64,000 bases of DNA, taken from NCBI RefSeq assembly GCF_964019385.1, contig NC_088643.1:80696199-80760198 (forward strand). Reading direction: 5' to 3'. This document shows positions 33,101 to 51,306 of the stretch, one piece after another. The position numbers and the translations under genes are program-made. Source of the DNA: Sycon ciliatum. Taxonomy: Eukaryota; Porifera; Calcarea; Leucosolenida; Sycettidae. Under the pieces are notes generated by a model. It saw only the letters and a program-made list of their open reading frames with translations. It was not told where the DNA came from and ran no database searches. Each line of letters opens with the position of its first letter. Positions within the stretch are counted from its first letter, which is position 1.

Positions 33101-35735
33101 GTATAGTTACCTGTTTTACGATTGCAATCAACCTACATGTAAATGTAACTTTCAAGTTGGGAGCATGTCCAAGTCACAGATCCAGGGAGTTTCCGAAATT
33201 TTCGCTGGCAAAATGTATCAGTATCTCCAGTAGGTCGAGGTCTAAATTTTGAAATGACGTCACCCGGCATAAGAGCTTTTCTGCTTCTACACAACACTGT
33301 GGTGCATGTACAGTGCTGCTCAATGAAATCCAGTCGCGTCACTCAAGTGCACGCCGGACGTTGCGCAGCCCTAGACCTGCGAACACTGGGCTGCGAAAAG
33401 GTGCAAGGCGCAAACTTGAGTGACGCGACTGGATTTCGTTGAGCAGAACTGTACTTCAGTATGTCCATCCAGGCATCCACTCTGTTACATGGTGTGTGTG
33501 TGTGTGTGTGTCCCTACAGGTGTGTAATCAGGATAGTTTTCTTGCTGCCACAAATGTCTTCTTCTTTTTGTTTCCCTCAGGCCCAGTTTGAGCGTAAAGG
33601 TGAATTTAATCCCAGTGTGAGAAAGAAGAAGAAACCGAAAAAGAAGAATGCCAAGAGCGCCCAAGAAAAGTGAGTGTTGTTGTGATGGTAGTCACTCTAC
33701 CTTGCTTCTCACTACTCGTAGTCTTCAGGGTGCTGAGTCGAATGGTCTTGGTCCGATGAAGCTGAGATGCTCCCTTCCTCCTATATTCCCAATCGAACTC
33801 GCGCACTTCCACCGAAACTGGGTGACTGCGCCCTACTAGATGGGGATTTGTATGCAAAATGTCACTAAAAGCGCCATTTCGTTCTTTAAAGCACGGATGA
33901 CCACGATTGGCCCATATGTTGTAGTCTTTTGGACGCTGGGTCGACTGGTTTTGGTCCGAAAAGGCTATGATGCAGCGTTATTTCCAATCGAACTCGGTTG
34001 AGTAAGTGGTCACGTCCTCATGCATACACCAGTCACCTGGTCACTGTGCCTGCATGCTGCAACTTACAGCCTATTTGGGCGCTCTCCTGGCAACCTTGGT
34101 GTGAAAGTTGTAGCCCTTCCGGCGCCCTTGTACATTATTATAAGCTAGTTCTGTACAGAAAGATGACCGAAGGTGCAAGTGACACTGTCAGGCATTTCTG
34201 CAGTGGAAAAGTAGTTCTAGGGTTACAATTTGGCAGGACTCTAATGTCGTCAGCTTTGCTTTCCATATCTGTACTAACTACAGAATCTGCTACTTTCCTT
34301 GTGTTGCTGTGTCCACATGTGTTTCTGTGTTTCAGATTGTTGGGCTGGAATGAGCCGAAGAAGGGACCAATGAAGCGGAAAAACGAGAAGATTGTCATCT
34401 TTCACCATTGCTTTGAACCTAAAGAGTTCGAGGTGAGTACGTGTTAGTAAGGCACAAAGAGTGGTTGTTAAACCACTCTTTGTTACAAGGGTTCAGGGAG
34501 TGAGAAGGCAGGGAGTTAGTGCGGAAGACCGGGGGATTCTACAGTTTTGATATCGCTTATCGCCTGTTGGAGAGCTGTGTGTTTGCGTACCAGTATCAAT
34601 CAACATGCCTTTTTCATTTCTGTTTTGCAGGAGGATGCTCTACTTATCAATGAAGTCCGTGATGACCTGAAAGGGGAATGCGAGAAGTGTGGACCGGTGC
34701 ATAAAGTTATTGTTTATGATGTAAGTACAACCCGGTGGTAGTCTGTGGATGCATTCCGTTCTCGGGGTGTCGAGAAGCACTGCAATACACCTGTGCTCGA
34801 CTTCCACACGACTTGCAATAAGTGTAGATCAGATGGGAGTTAGATGTTGGGCTAGGTGAGCAAGTCCAAGGCTGATTTCGGCAAGGCAGCTTACAAGTAT
34901 GGGATGATTTACCTTAGGCTGTACTCACACTACTTGAAAGTTTGACGCGAATGCCGCGTTCAAAACTAGACAAAAGTACTTGAAAAAGCCTTTCGAAGCA
35001 CACTGCACTCCAGTGACGACTTGAAACATTTTTGTCAGCAAATTACCATGGAGAAACATGATTGTCATGTGGTAGTTTTGCAAATCCCGAGGCTGCGTTC
35101 CTTCAATTTTTTTGCGCTCGATCAACTTATTTGAAATTTTCAGTTCATGAGAAAAATAGAAACAGTTATATCTTGCTTGTATCGTGGAGTTCAGTCGCCA
35201 TGCCTCGCGAAGAAGTAGCACATCGTCGACGTCGACGGATGAAGAGGTTTCTCTCCATAGCTCGATGAGCTTCTTCTCCAAGTCGTCAGAAAACACTACG
35301 CGAGGCATGATGTCGGTACAAAAGCAATGGTACAAAAGAAATGCGACAGAAACGGCAATCAAAACAACGGGATGCTACTGGAAGAAAGAAGACGGAAAAT
35401 ACTCGGAAAAAACACCACAGAATTCAGAAATGACAGGCAAAAAAAGGAAACTACAAGTATATGTACAGGAGCAGTACGACCACGAGGAAACAAAGCATGA
35501 CAAATATTCTGGAGCCTTTCAACGTACAATAGTACTCCGGCCTCCTGACCTCACACAGCTTTCCAAATGTCTTGAAAGCAAAAAACCTCGTAGAAGAGGG
35601 TTCCGTTTCCGCTGAAACCTTTCAAGCGGCTTTCAAGGGCTTTTTTTCATTTTCGCAACCGTCACCGTGGCAACATTCACACGTAAGTCACTTGTATGCG
35701 GTTTTTCAAGTAGTGTGAGTACAGCCTTATGGGAG

Positions 35736-35804
<69 letters not shown>

Positions 35805-36074
35805 TTTGCAAGCCCGCGAGTGGAGCAAACTACCGCACGAAGACGACGACTTGGAACGACTCTGAGCGTTGGCTCATGGAATGTTCGCTCTGTTGTGGAG
35901 AGTGATGGACCAGTTCTAGCGGCAGCCGTGAAAGGAATCGTTTCCGATGATAAGCCAGATCCATAGCTGCTGGAGATGGCTCTCTCGAACATGGTCCCGC
36001 TCGTCGTTCTATATTGTCGGCCCCGTAAGGGGACACGTGACCGTAATGGCAGTGTTAACCAGTACCAGGACCAG

Positions 36075-36149
<75 letters not shown>

Positions 36150-36954
36150 TGTGTGCATGTCTGTCTGTCTGTCTGTCTGTCTGGGTATGTGTTTAGCGGC
36201 ATCCTGAAGGTGTACTGTCAGTGGCATTCAAGGAGTTCGAAGGCGCTGAAGAATGTGTAAAGGTACAGTCACTTCTAAGTTGTATTTTTTCAGTTTCGTT
36301 GTATAGATATGTATCTTGTATCTTGAGATTTTTGACTATTGATAATACGAATTATTATTATTATTGTGCCCACAATTTCCCATGTTACAGATAATATTAT
36401 TATCTTCCATTAGTTTGAGGGAATGTTGAATTTTGAAATTCTTTCCTGCGTTTGTGTTGGACAGGTGATGAACGGCAGATGGTACGCTGGTCGTCAGCTG
36501 AAAGCAGAACTCTACGATGGCGTGACAAGCTATCAGATTGAAGAGACGGACCTTGAGCGAGTCGACCGCCTCAAGAAGTGGGAGGAATTCATCTCTTCAG
36601 AAACGTCTGGCCAGGATGGAGCAAGCAAGCCAGAAGCCAAGCCAGCAGCCAGGTCAGCTGTGTACTAATAAGGCGATGTGTCATGTCATTGTGATTCACA
36701 ATGCATGTGCATTTGATTGTTGTGAGGTTGTACTGATGAAAGTCGTATTCAAATGTACTACATCTAGTATAGTTGAATACATCGTTGCATAGTTGTGGTG
36801 GGAATGTGGGGGGGGGGGGGGGGCATTAATTTGGTCGTATGTTGTGCCCTGCATCAAATTGAATTTACCGTCTTGTTTTTGGTGCTGTAGCGATGCGAGC
36901 TCAGCTGATGATGTACCTATGTCCAGTGAGGAGCCTGCGACTTCAGCCAGTTAA
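23082..36954 (+). CDS. HTATSF1: HTATSF1 (Tat-SF1/Cus2-type splicing and elongation factor), 13 exons
   Basis: A nuclear protein linking U2 snRNP (via SF3B1) to splicing and transcription. Exons: 23082-23273, 25124-25234, 25562-25775, 26902-26949, 27494-27574, 28055-28128, 32311-32385, 33581-33669, 34336-34432, 34631-34720, 36197-36262, 36465-36652, 36891-36954. All have GT/AG borders with consistent phases and give 462 aa. Matches to human: YEWDPMRQGYFPK, FMAYYQASYGF, NNNVYVSGLP (RRM1 start), LKGDGLCCYLK, a lysine-rich linker (exon 8), then the second RRM/UHM from EKIVIFHHCF to NGRWYAGRQLKAELYDG and TSYQIEETDLERVDRL. The UHM loop reads R-W-Y where human has R-W-F. The acidic C-terminal domain of the human protein is much shorter here. 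Reading through the exon 12 donor would end at 36668 with SAVY. Introns carry many repeats. Confidence 0.93.
23453..23520 (+). repeat. Diverged fragment of the 2.25-kb MITE
   Basis: GCACTCGACAGCCTTGGTCT and neighbours match 2440-2513 with scattered changes. A short CTACCGTAAAGTACCG match to the same element's end lies at about 24934-24949. In HTATSF1 intron 1. Confidence 0.55.
23610..23692. repeat. TC/CA-rich simple sequence
   Basis: (TC)n followed by CA-rich runs inside HTATSF1 intron 1. Confidence 0.9.
24369..24764. repeat. 36-bp minisatellite, 11 copies
   Basis: The unit begins CCTTGATCCTAGAGGGTGGT and ends CTGCGGATG. Eleven head-to-tail copies differ by few single bases (GGTGGT to GGTTGT or GGTAGT). 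Because 36 is a multiple of 3, all frames stay open, which creates spurious ORFs. It lies in HTATSF1 intron 1. Confidence 0.97.
26416..26900. repeat. 30-bp minisatellite abutting the HTATSF1 exon 4 splice acceptor
   Basis: About 16 copies of TTGTGTTTGATTTCATTGTG plus TTGTTTCATC. The copies near 26850-26880 are shortened to 15 bp. The last unit reads TTGTGTTGTTTCATCTTGTAG, so the polypyrimidine tract and AG acceptor of exon 4 (from 26902) are themselves part of the array. Confidence 0.97.
27079..27240. repeat. Polypyrimidine tract (CCCCT, CT and ATCT/TTTC repeats)
   Basis: C/T-only sequence on the plus strand for about 100 bases, then ATCC/ATCT units, in HTATSF1 intron 4. Confidence 0.9.
28251..30205 (-). 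pseudogene. Relict DDE transposase inside HTATSF1 intron 6 (antisense)
   Basis: Minus-strand frames in order, 30205 to 28251: MSKPQEKEKTVQRAKLAVRA with an N-terminal DNA-binding-like segment, then LVNFIKTLRASNLKAG (about 29270), then PGMVFDWDQTGFALDQ with NKSSVRWTFTGGS (28508-29083), then VPHARHVSQVAHVANFPAF (28251-28625). D-Q-T followed by a threonine-rich strand, and P-H-x-x-H-x-x-Q before F-x-x-F/K, are the usual landmarks of DDE superfamily (pogo/Tc1-like) transposases. Frameshifts, stops and an internal tandem expansion (29384-29910) show that it is dead. The exact family is uncertain. Confidence 0.55.
29384..29910 (-). repeat. About 92-bp tandem duplications within the relict transposase
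   Basis: The block ACTCGGCCGTATCACCAACT through CCAACAGATCCATGACGACC is present about four times, with a unique 160-bp insertion (29530-29690) between the second and third. On the minus strand each copy encodes YGRHGSVGLYREGSKWA. Confidence 0.85.
31264..31565. mobile_element. 302-bp hAT-type MITE with 8-bp target duplication
   Basis: It starts TAGGGCTGCAACGGGTAGGG and ends GTTGACACCCCTA, whose reverse complement is TAGGGGTGTCAAC. CTCCTAAC flanks it at 31256-31263 and 31566-31573. The interior repeats GGGTA/TACCC words. It lies in HTATSF1 intron 6. No ORF. Confidence 0.8.
31690..31935 (-). repeat. Dispersed repeat family, copy 1
   Basis: Contains CTTCCAACTTGGAAGG and GTCAGAAAGTGCA. Related sequence occurs at 54525-54650 (opposite orientation) and 56880-56975. 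The three share GGAAGG...TGTCTCAGTA..CTGTCAG segments in part. Class unknown. Confidence 0.6.
33311..33451. mobile_element. 141-bp Tc1/mariner-type MITE
   Basis: The ends CAGTGCTGCTCAATGAAATC and CAGTTCTGCTCAACGAAATC (reverse complement) continue through CAGTCGCGTCACTCAAGT, giving about 38-bp inverted repeats with two mismatches. TA flanks both sides. It lies in HTATSF1 intron 7. A short related piece (AAACTTGAGTGAC) occurs at 38301. Confidence 0.8.
33716..34112 (+). repeat. Dispersed dimeric repeat, most complete copy
   Basis: Two related halves: GTAGTCTTCAGGGTGCTGAG (33718) and GTAGTCTTTTGGACGCTGGG (33920), each followed by GGTC/GGTTTTGGTCCGA and TTCCAATCGAACTCG. Homologous to the inverted pair at 6290-6910. 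It lies in HTATSF1 intron 8, 46 bases after exon 8. Confidence 0.7.
34454..34483. repeat. Perfect 13-bp-stem hairpin
   Basis: ACAAAGAGTGGTT, loop GTTA, AACCACTCTTTGT, 21 bases downstream of the exon 9 donor of HTATSF1. Confidence 0.8.
34917..35726 (-). mobile_element. 810-bp Harbinger-type element with TTA target duplication
   Basis: The ends GGCTGTACTCACACTACTTG (34917) and its reverse complement (ending 35726) give a 23-bp inverted repeat. TTA at 34914-34916 and 35727-35729 matches PIF/Harbinger. On the minus strand a frame from about 35303 starts MPRVVFSDDLEKKLIELW, resembling the MADF/Myb-like DNA-binding protein that Harbinger elements encode as a second ORF. It decays after about 50 codons. 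No transposase is present. It lies in HTATSF1 intron 10. Confidence 0.75.
35740..35800. repeat. (TG)n microsatellite
   Basis: About 60 bp of TG in HTATSF1 intron 10. Confidence 0.97.
36074..36183. repeat. (TG)n plus (CTGT)n tract next to the exon 11 acceptor
   Basis: TG repeats followed by CTGT repeats end 14 bases before the HTATSF1 exon 11 start at 36197, so they form the upstream part of its acceptor region. Confidence 0.95.
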
Positions 36955-39535
36955 CGTTGCAACGTGCAACCTGTCCAACTGTCAGTACGTACCCTTACTT
37001 TGAACTCCTTCATGACATGTGTGGTAGCCCTACTGTAGGAACACTTGACACTACCAGTTACAGTAGCATTTGGAGAAGTATTGCAAAGAAACAGGCAAGA
37101 TTCTCTGACTCTCCGCTCGCAGAGAAGATGTTTTCCTCGGCCCCTTTGGTTGGTGACGTGTATACTGTCATTGCTCATCAATTGCCAAAAGCCTTCTTGT
37201 ACATAAATGTGACATAGTGTGATATTCTCTACCAGATCTTACAGGTCAATCCTGGTGATTGAGCCGACAACTGTACATATCTGCCTCCCCGTTGCTTCTC
37301 TTCTCTCTTTTTTAAACTGCTTTGCTGCTTTGTTTGAATTGCATTGTGCTGGTCAACTCCATTTGTTGACAACTTCTAGTTCTGAGCCAAGGAAATACCT
37401 GCGTTCTCGGCTAGGCCTGATCTGAAGAAAAGAAGAGAAAAACTTGAAAATACTCATGGAGGGCATTCTATCACTAGTATGTATGATAGACAGTTCTGAC
37501 TGATGCTGGCAGATGCTTGTATAGCATGGGGGAGGGGGGGGGGGGGGGGGAGATCCTCCTTGTTACGGAGGTTTGGCAAGACGAATTTCGTGTTCACACT
37601 CCAATGAAAGTCGAACTCAGCGGCGAAATTCGCGTTATTACGAGGATTAGCAAACGTAAATCGCATTTGCATGACGTTGACAAGTCGTGCATTTGTACAG
37701 ACAGTACAACAAAGTAAATTTATGACTGTCCTGACACGAATCCGTGATTCGTGTTTCGACTGCTTTTCTGAATGAAAATGCAAACGTTTGCAATCCAGTT
37801 CGCAAACTCGAACGAAAAATTTGCGGTGCTTAGCGTCCGTATTCCTTGCTTTGGATCTTGTGCCAACGGCTTGTGTATTTTTTTTGCGATGAAGTATTTG
37901 TTTGATCATTGTGAAACTTGCAGCCAAGAAGTGTTGATTGCCCTGTGCCGGTGATAACTTTGCTCCTCTACCAGCACTACACTGTAGTGGTCCTGTAGTA
38001 CAGTGCAACTCTGGTAAAACTCTGGTAAGACGTGTACCCCACATGGACAGCAGCAGGAAACTGTGCTTAGTATCCAAGGCCATGCTTATCCCAACATACT
38101 TCAGTGTGGGCCAATGTGCCCGTGCTCCACACAATCTCCGTGTATGTCTTATCATAGTACACGTACTAAGGGTGCGTGCTTATCTTCTCTAGCTTCTCGG
38201 AGAAGCTTCTCCTGGAAGTCGAAGAAACTGGGATAACTGAGGAACGGATCTCGAAGAATTCGGAGATCTTTTGTACATGTGAAGCGCCAATGGGGCCGCA
38301 AACTTGAGTGACACGAATGTAGTAGGCACTGTGCGTATACGAAAAGGTAATGTCGTACGCTCATGATCAACACGTGGCTTTAGCAGTAATTCGCATGCGC
38401 TGACCCCAAAACGCGGGGATTCTGCAAGTTTCAACCACCTCTGAAGTTAGTTCGGAGAGCTTTGAAGAGTCTCCTAAAATTTGGAAAGGATATAAGAACA
38501 CTTCTCGAAGTTTAAGGAGAGTCTCGAACTTTTCCGAGAGGATTTTAAAAGAACGCAGCCCAAGTCCCTAAGTGAGTTCCACTTTGCACTGGAGTAAATT
38601 ATTTTGGTGTGAAAACCAGAAGGGTGTACTGTTGCTGATAGGAGTAATCCCCAATGTCTGCAGAGTAATTCCCCCCATGGTAGAGAGGTGGAAGGCGAAC
38701 AGGATTGACATTGAAAGATTTCCTTTAGCAGTCAGATAACTGATAGCAAGTCAGTGTGCAAGCTAATGCCGGCCAGGTCGAGATTGCAAATAACAGTTAT
38801 AATCAAAATTTGATGAGAGGAAAGTATGACTGAGTTGGTTCTTGGCACTCGACATCACTAGGTAAACATCACTATGTAAACGTAAATACTAGTAGATTGT
38901 ATTGCTTGGAATTGGTCCACTCAACAATTCAAACAGGGCACCGAATCAAGTAGCTTTGAAATAGAGAAGTAGAGAATTTGTCTTGTATCAAGTTGGCTAT
39001 GGAGGAAAGTTTGAATAGATGCCAATGCCTAGTAACTATGCAGTCAGTCAAGTGCAAGCCATGCAACACAGCTAAGCAAGCTATTTCTAGCGGGCTTCTG
39101 GTGCTGGTGTGGCGCCATACCAGCTAACCTGAAAAGCAAGCCGCCGCCTGCTGACAGTAGATTAGCAGCTGCACTGTAACACATAATGATCACAATATCC
39201 CATTGAGAACGGCTAGCGTTCCTCCCGGTAATGCACAGCAATAGCATTGCCATCGAACCAGTGCCTCTCATTCTCCAGCACAGCCAGGCATAGCAGGGGA
39301 AGCAGATCGGAAGAGTTGATCGCCCATGTCCCTTGCCAAATCAGCTCCTCGGGGATGAATTTCTGAGCCGTGAGCACCAGACTCGTTGAGCCGCTTTGGT
39401 ATTCCAGCTGACAGTGTCCTTCCGCAAAAAAAAAAAAAGAGTATCGTGTTCATTCGCAGTTACCAATGACACTGCATGCCTGTACTGTTTTTGACTGTGT
39501 GACAGCAGCTAGGTTGTTCAGCTACACGGTTGTTA
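36955..39535. other. Intergenic between HTATSF1 and the Ras-like gene (convergent 3' ends)
   Basis: Contains a G run (37529), AT-rich blocks, and an imperfect inverted structure between about 38168 (GGGTGCGTGCTTATCTTCTC) and about 38565 (reverse complement of GGGCTGCGTTCTTTT) that may be a decayed MITE. No gene was recognised. Confidence 0.45.
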
Positions 39536-40714
39536 CTACATGGCATCCTCTTTCCAGGATGCCTCCGGAATTGCTGGAGACTCTCCCCGTGATGGTGCCT
39601 TCTTTTTCCGACGGAAGGAGCGGCGAATGGAGGCAGAGAGGGTTCGTCGACGGGGTTTGCTGACTCCTGGAGTTGCCTGCCCGACAGTCTTCGGTCCCTG
39701 GTAACTATGGCGAATGTCTTCACTTCGTTTCAGACCCCCGCCATGACCAGCCGACAGGAATCCAATGCTGCCTGCAGTACTTGTGCTGCTGTTGCGTTTT
39801 GAGCTGGGCTTGCGTGCCGGCGAGCCTTGCTCAGTGTCGCTGGGTATTGGCGACGGTCCCCTGCGGCGCATCATAGACTTGAAGCGTGTCAGGAAGGATC
39901 CCGCTCCCTGGCTCTCATCATTGGAGCTTGCGGACGATACACTAATGGAACGCGATGTCATCATTTGGACGTTTTTGCGCAGATAGCGGTCTATGTCTGC
40001 AATGCCGAAAGCAGTCAACGCTGATGTCTCGATGACGCCTTTGATGTTCCATTTTGTGGCAAATGTCTGTGCATGCTCCTCGGAGACTGCTCGTGGGGCA
40101 ATGATCAATGCTTCTTCACCTGCATCTGTTCCAGCCACTACCTCCTTTAGGTTCTCCTCGTTTGCCTGGTTGCCTATAAGCAAACATTTCGGCCCGATGT
40201 CGTCGAAACCCAGATGAGGACATGCTTCCTGGATATCTTCAAATACGCCTTCCAAATACTGCAGTGATGCTTGAGATTTTACAGAATACACCAGGATGTA
40301 GATGTTTGCTTCTGCTATAGCACGCTCTCGCATAGGCTTGTACTCACTGGCCGTAGCTCCAGTCACATCCAAGAATTCTACTGTCTCCGGGAGCCGTCCC
40401 CTCAACATCATGGAATGCTGCAGGCGCTCGCTGAACGTCGCTTCATACTCGACTGGAAACGAGTTGGCTCGTATGCGTGCGAGAATGGAGCTCTTTCCTA
40501 CCTCGCACGCCCCCAGCAGGACCAAGCGTATGGGATCCTTTTGGCGCGAGAGACGACGCTTGAGACGCTGCAGCGCAGATGGCCGTCGCTCCAGCTCGCC
40601 CCGATGCTTGAAGCTCTTCGAACGACCAACACCATTGCCCTGCCGCGAACGTTCTGTTTGGTCGCTGGAACCCGGTTGTCGATGAGTTTCCACCTCTCCG
40701 TCGGACTGTGCCAT
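39536..40714 (-). CDS. Divergent Ras-like small GTPase with long basic tail
   Basis: A single-exon frame with a Ras-type G domain of about 180 residues between a charged N-terminus and a Ser/Arg-rich C-terminus. G1 is GACEVGKSS (fits GxxxxGKS). The switch I Thr is in EYEATFSE. G3 reads FLDVTGATASEY, where Ras has DTAGQ. G4 reads LIGNQAN in place of NKxD. G5 is ETSAL. Missing G4 specificity residues and the catalytic Gln suggest weak or altered GTPase activity. There is no CAAX box; the protein ends PEASWKEDAM after basic clusters (RRSFRRKKKAPSR) that could bind membranes. The ATG at 40714 (MAQSDGEVE) is chosen. An in-frame ATG at 40759 adds 15 residues and lies just after an acceptor-like GCAG. 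The subfamily was not assigned. Confidence 0.8.
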   Translation of the reverse strand: MAQSDGEVETHRQPGSSDQTERSRQGNGVGRSKSFKHRGELERRPSALQRLKRRLSRQKDPIRLVLLGACEVGKSSILARIRANSFPVEYEATFSERLQHSMMLRGRLPETVEFLDVTGATASEYKPMRERAIAEANIYILVYSVKSQASLQYLEGVFEDIQEACPHLGFDDIGPKCLLIGNQANEENLKEVVAGTDAGEEALIIAPRAVSEEHAQTFATKWNIKGVIETSALTAFGIADIDRYLRKNVQMMTSRSISVSSASSNDESQGAGSFLTRFKSMMRRRGPSPIPSDTEQGSPARKPSSKRNSSTSTAGSIGFLSAGHGGGLKRSEDIRHSYQGPKTVGQATPGVSKPRRRTLSASIRRSFRRKKKAPSRGESPAIPEASWKEDAM

Positions 40715-41230
40715 GGCTCTCTTCCTCAGTCTCAGCAGGTGCCGAGGCCTTGGTATCACTTACTGCAATCACTGAATCAGTGGTGTTTCCGACCGACGCC
40801 GTGTAGCTGTCCTGTAGTGTAGATCTACACCTATGGCTATGTTAGTATGTAGGCTACACTGTCACACAATTATTTTTCTTAGTAACTGTTGCAGTGTTGT
40901 AGATCTACAAGTAGCACGGACTTCCTATCTGGCAGCACTGAGCACTGAGCAGTGAGCTCCGGGAGATCATGTGGACGGCCACATGATCAGTCATCAGTCA
41001 TCAGGCACTTACTTGGCAAGCCTCGCACTCACTGCCACTGGATCTACATGTAGGAAGCCCCTTCAGGCTTCAGTGGCTTCACGCTCCAGGGAAGTGCACT
41101 CACTGACTTATCGTGTGCTCTGCTACAGACCATAAACCTTTCGAATGCGCAATAAAAGGCCGCACAGTAAAGTGAGCAGCGCTAGCTATTGTAGTATCGA
41201 CTCGGGACGACAGGAGGAGTCATACCAGTA

Positions 41231-41257
41231 ATAGGATAGTAACTGTTACTATCCTAT
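41231..41257. repeat. 27-bp perfect hairpin
   Basis: ATAGGATAGTAAC, one T, then GTTACTATCCTAT, upstream of the Ras-like gene. Confidence 0.85.
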
Positions 41258-41345
41258 CCTGTACTCTCAGTTTCCCTGGCCCTGCTGGGGGAACACAATC
41301 ATGGTAAACACAGCTACGTCACGTGTACCGGGTTAGCTATGTGGT

Positions 41346-41416
41346 TAAATAGCATAATAATTATGCTATTTGCTCACCACAAACAATAATAATTATTATT
41401 ATTGTTTGTGGTGAGC
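41346..41416. repeat. Two adjacent strong palindromes
   Basis: AAATAGCATAATAATTATGC with its mate (41347-41371) is immediately followed by GCTCACCACAAACAATAATA and its mate (41372-41416). Stems are about 12 and 20 bp. The 40.8-43.3 kb interval otherwise shows only simple sequence and no gene. Confidence 0.85.
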
Positions 41417-42504
41417 ATGCACTATACGACAGTCATACACACGCTAAAAATTAATATCGCCGATTATCGGTAGCATGGATCGGAAGCAAACGTAGATCTA
41501 TGAACTAGTAGTAGTATCTACCATGATCTACCCCATGTACTGTACTCTATCACTGTCCGGTGTGGCGATGTTCGTCACAGTGAATCTGACGCATCCAACC
41601 TCCTTCAGGTGTACTCGTGACGGTGTAGGAAAGAACACCTTCAGAACACTCACAGGGGTATTCAGAGCTGTGAGAAGTACCTACAGCACATTGTAGAAGC
41701 AGGCGAGCAATACTACTTACTAGTATTCTACCCGTACTGTAAGTGGCACTTTATGGTTAGCAAGTGCTTTCCACTGCGCATTCATCTGGAGATGGTGCCG
41801 CGTGGCCTTTACTTGGCTTGGCATGCTGTTGCAACTGCTGCGCCGAACAAAGGAGCAGGGAAATCCGGCTTCACATCCTTCTCGCCTGGTGAATGCATCT
41901 CCTACCTGCTTCTGATCATTTGATCCTCTGTATACCAGGTATACTGTCGCCTTGTGCAACGGCGGTCCTCAGCAGTCAGCACACGGCGATGCGGAATCAA
42001 TCATGCATTGAAGATGTACCTCTATTCTTTCAAAGTCCTGTTCCAAGAAAGAGAAGTAGACTGCAGTAACTTGTAGTTACTACTAGTACTTGTCTGCTTC
42101 CAACAGGACTACAGTCTTCTACTAGTGTTACCCCTGGTTACCGGCCCTCCCGTCCAAGTCCCAACATCATTCTTAGCTCCGTTTCCTTCCCGCCGCAGTG
42201 TGGTCAGCGATGGAGTGCTTTGGTTAAACAATAGTTACATGGTCACCTGTTCCAGCATGGTGGGTATGGGGATTTTTTAACATTGTCGGTCCTGAGGTTT
42301 GGAGGTCACCACTGTCGCGAATTCACAGTCACTACTTGTATGTGCAGTGGATCTCGGGACCGATTTTGCGGGTGCACAGGCCCTGCTGACCCTGCAGTAA
42401 TTTGTAGCTTAGACTGATCAGGAAATTATGCAACCAAAGTGTGGGACATAATTATACTGTAGTCATATACTCAATCTCCGGTCAGCTAGCTGTTTCGACC
42501 TTGT

Positions 42505-42590
42505 TAGGGAGGGATGGAGGGAGGGAGAGAGGAGGAGGAGGAGGAGGAGGGAGGGAGGGAGGGAGAAAGACAGAGACAGACAGAGACAGG
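42505..42590. repeat. GGA/GAGG purine tract
   Basis: GGAGG and GAGACAGA repeats. Simple sequence only. Confidence 0.9.
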
Positions 42591-42896
42591 ATACCCGTCG
42601 CTACTGAAAGCTCCATCAGCCCATGCTGCTTCCGTGTGCAACAGGCAAGCCATCAAGAACAGACATTTCGATATTATCTGATAGTTTTCCATCATAGTTC
42701 TGTTCAGTGTATTTGCTTTCGTACATGTACTTCTGGTTTAATAGAGTCCAAGGCTGTACATGGAGGCAAATAATACCCTCACGTGCACGTGAGGTGTTCA
42801 TAAAATCAAGTTCGAAATGGCAGCGACGGCTTGCAAAGAGAGAATGCTGTATACAACTCCCTGGTCTGAGTGCCTCAAATAACAAAGCATAATGCG

Positions 42897-42935
42897 TGTG
42901 TGTGCGTGTGTGTGTGTGTGCATGTGTGTGCGCAC

Positions 42936-43015
<80 letters not shown>
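42897..43015. repeat. (TG)n microsatellite
   Basis: TG repeats with a few GC and CATG interruptions. Confidence 0.97.
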
Positions 43016-43016
<1 letters not shown>

Positions 43017-43375
43017 CTCACATGACGAAACTTGGCTGCAGGCTTGCAATTGGTAAATCAACAATATTTGCAAAAGGCATCATGTTGGACATAGGAAAAG
43101 TGGCTTGGAGCAACTAGCAGCATGATCAATGGCTTTTCACGGGTCCCAAGAGCACTCAGCAGTGGGGTTAAGCGTTTTTGTGTTGATAAAATATTCTACT
43201 CTGCTAAGTAATTTTGGTCTTCCTCAAGGTTCTGTGGTTTGTATGTCTGACGTATCTATTTTTATAAGAAGCACAAGACAAGTTCATCAGGGATGAAGTT
43301 TCACAATCAAATGACACGAGTGCACCTACAATGACTCAACACAGATCATGCAGTGAAGGGATAACGGTTCATTCT

Positions 43376-51306
<7,931 letters not shown>

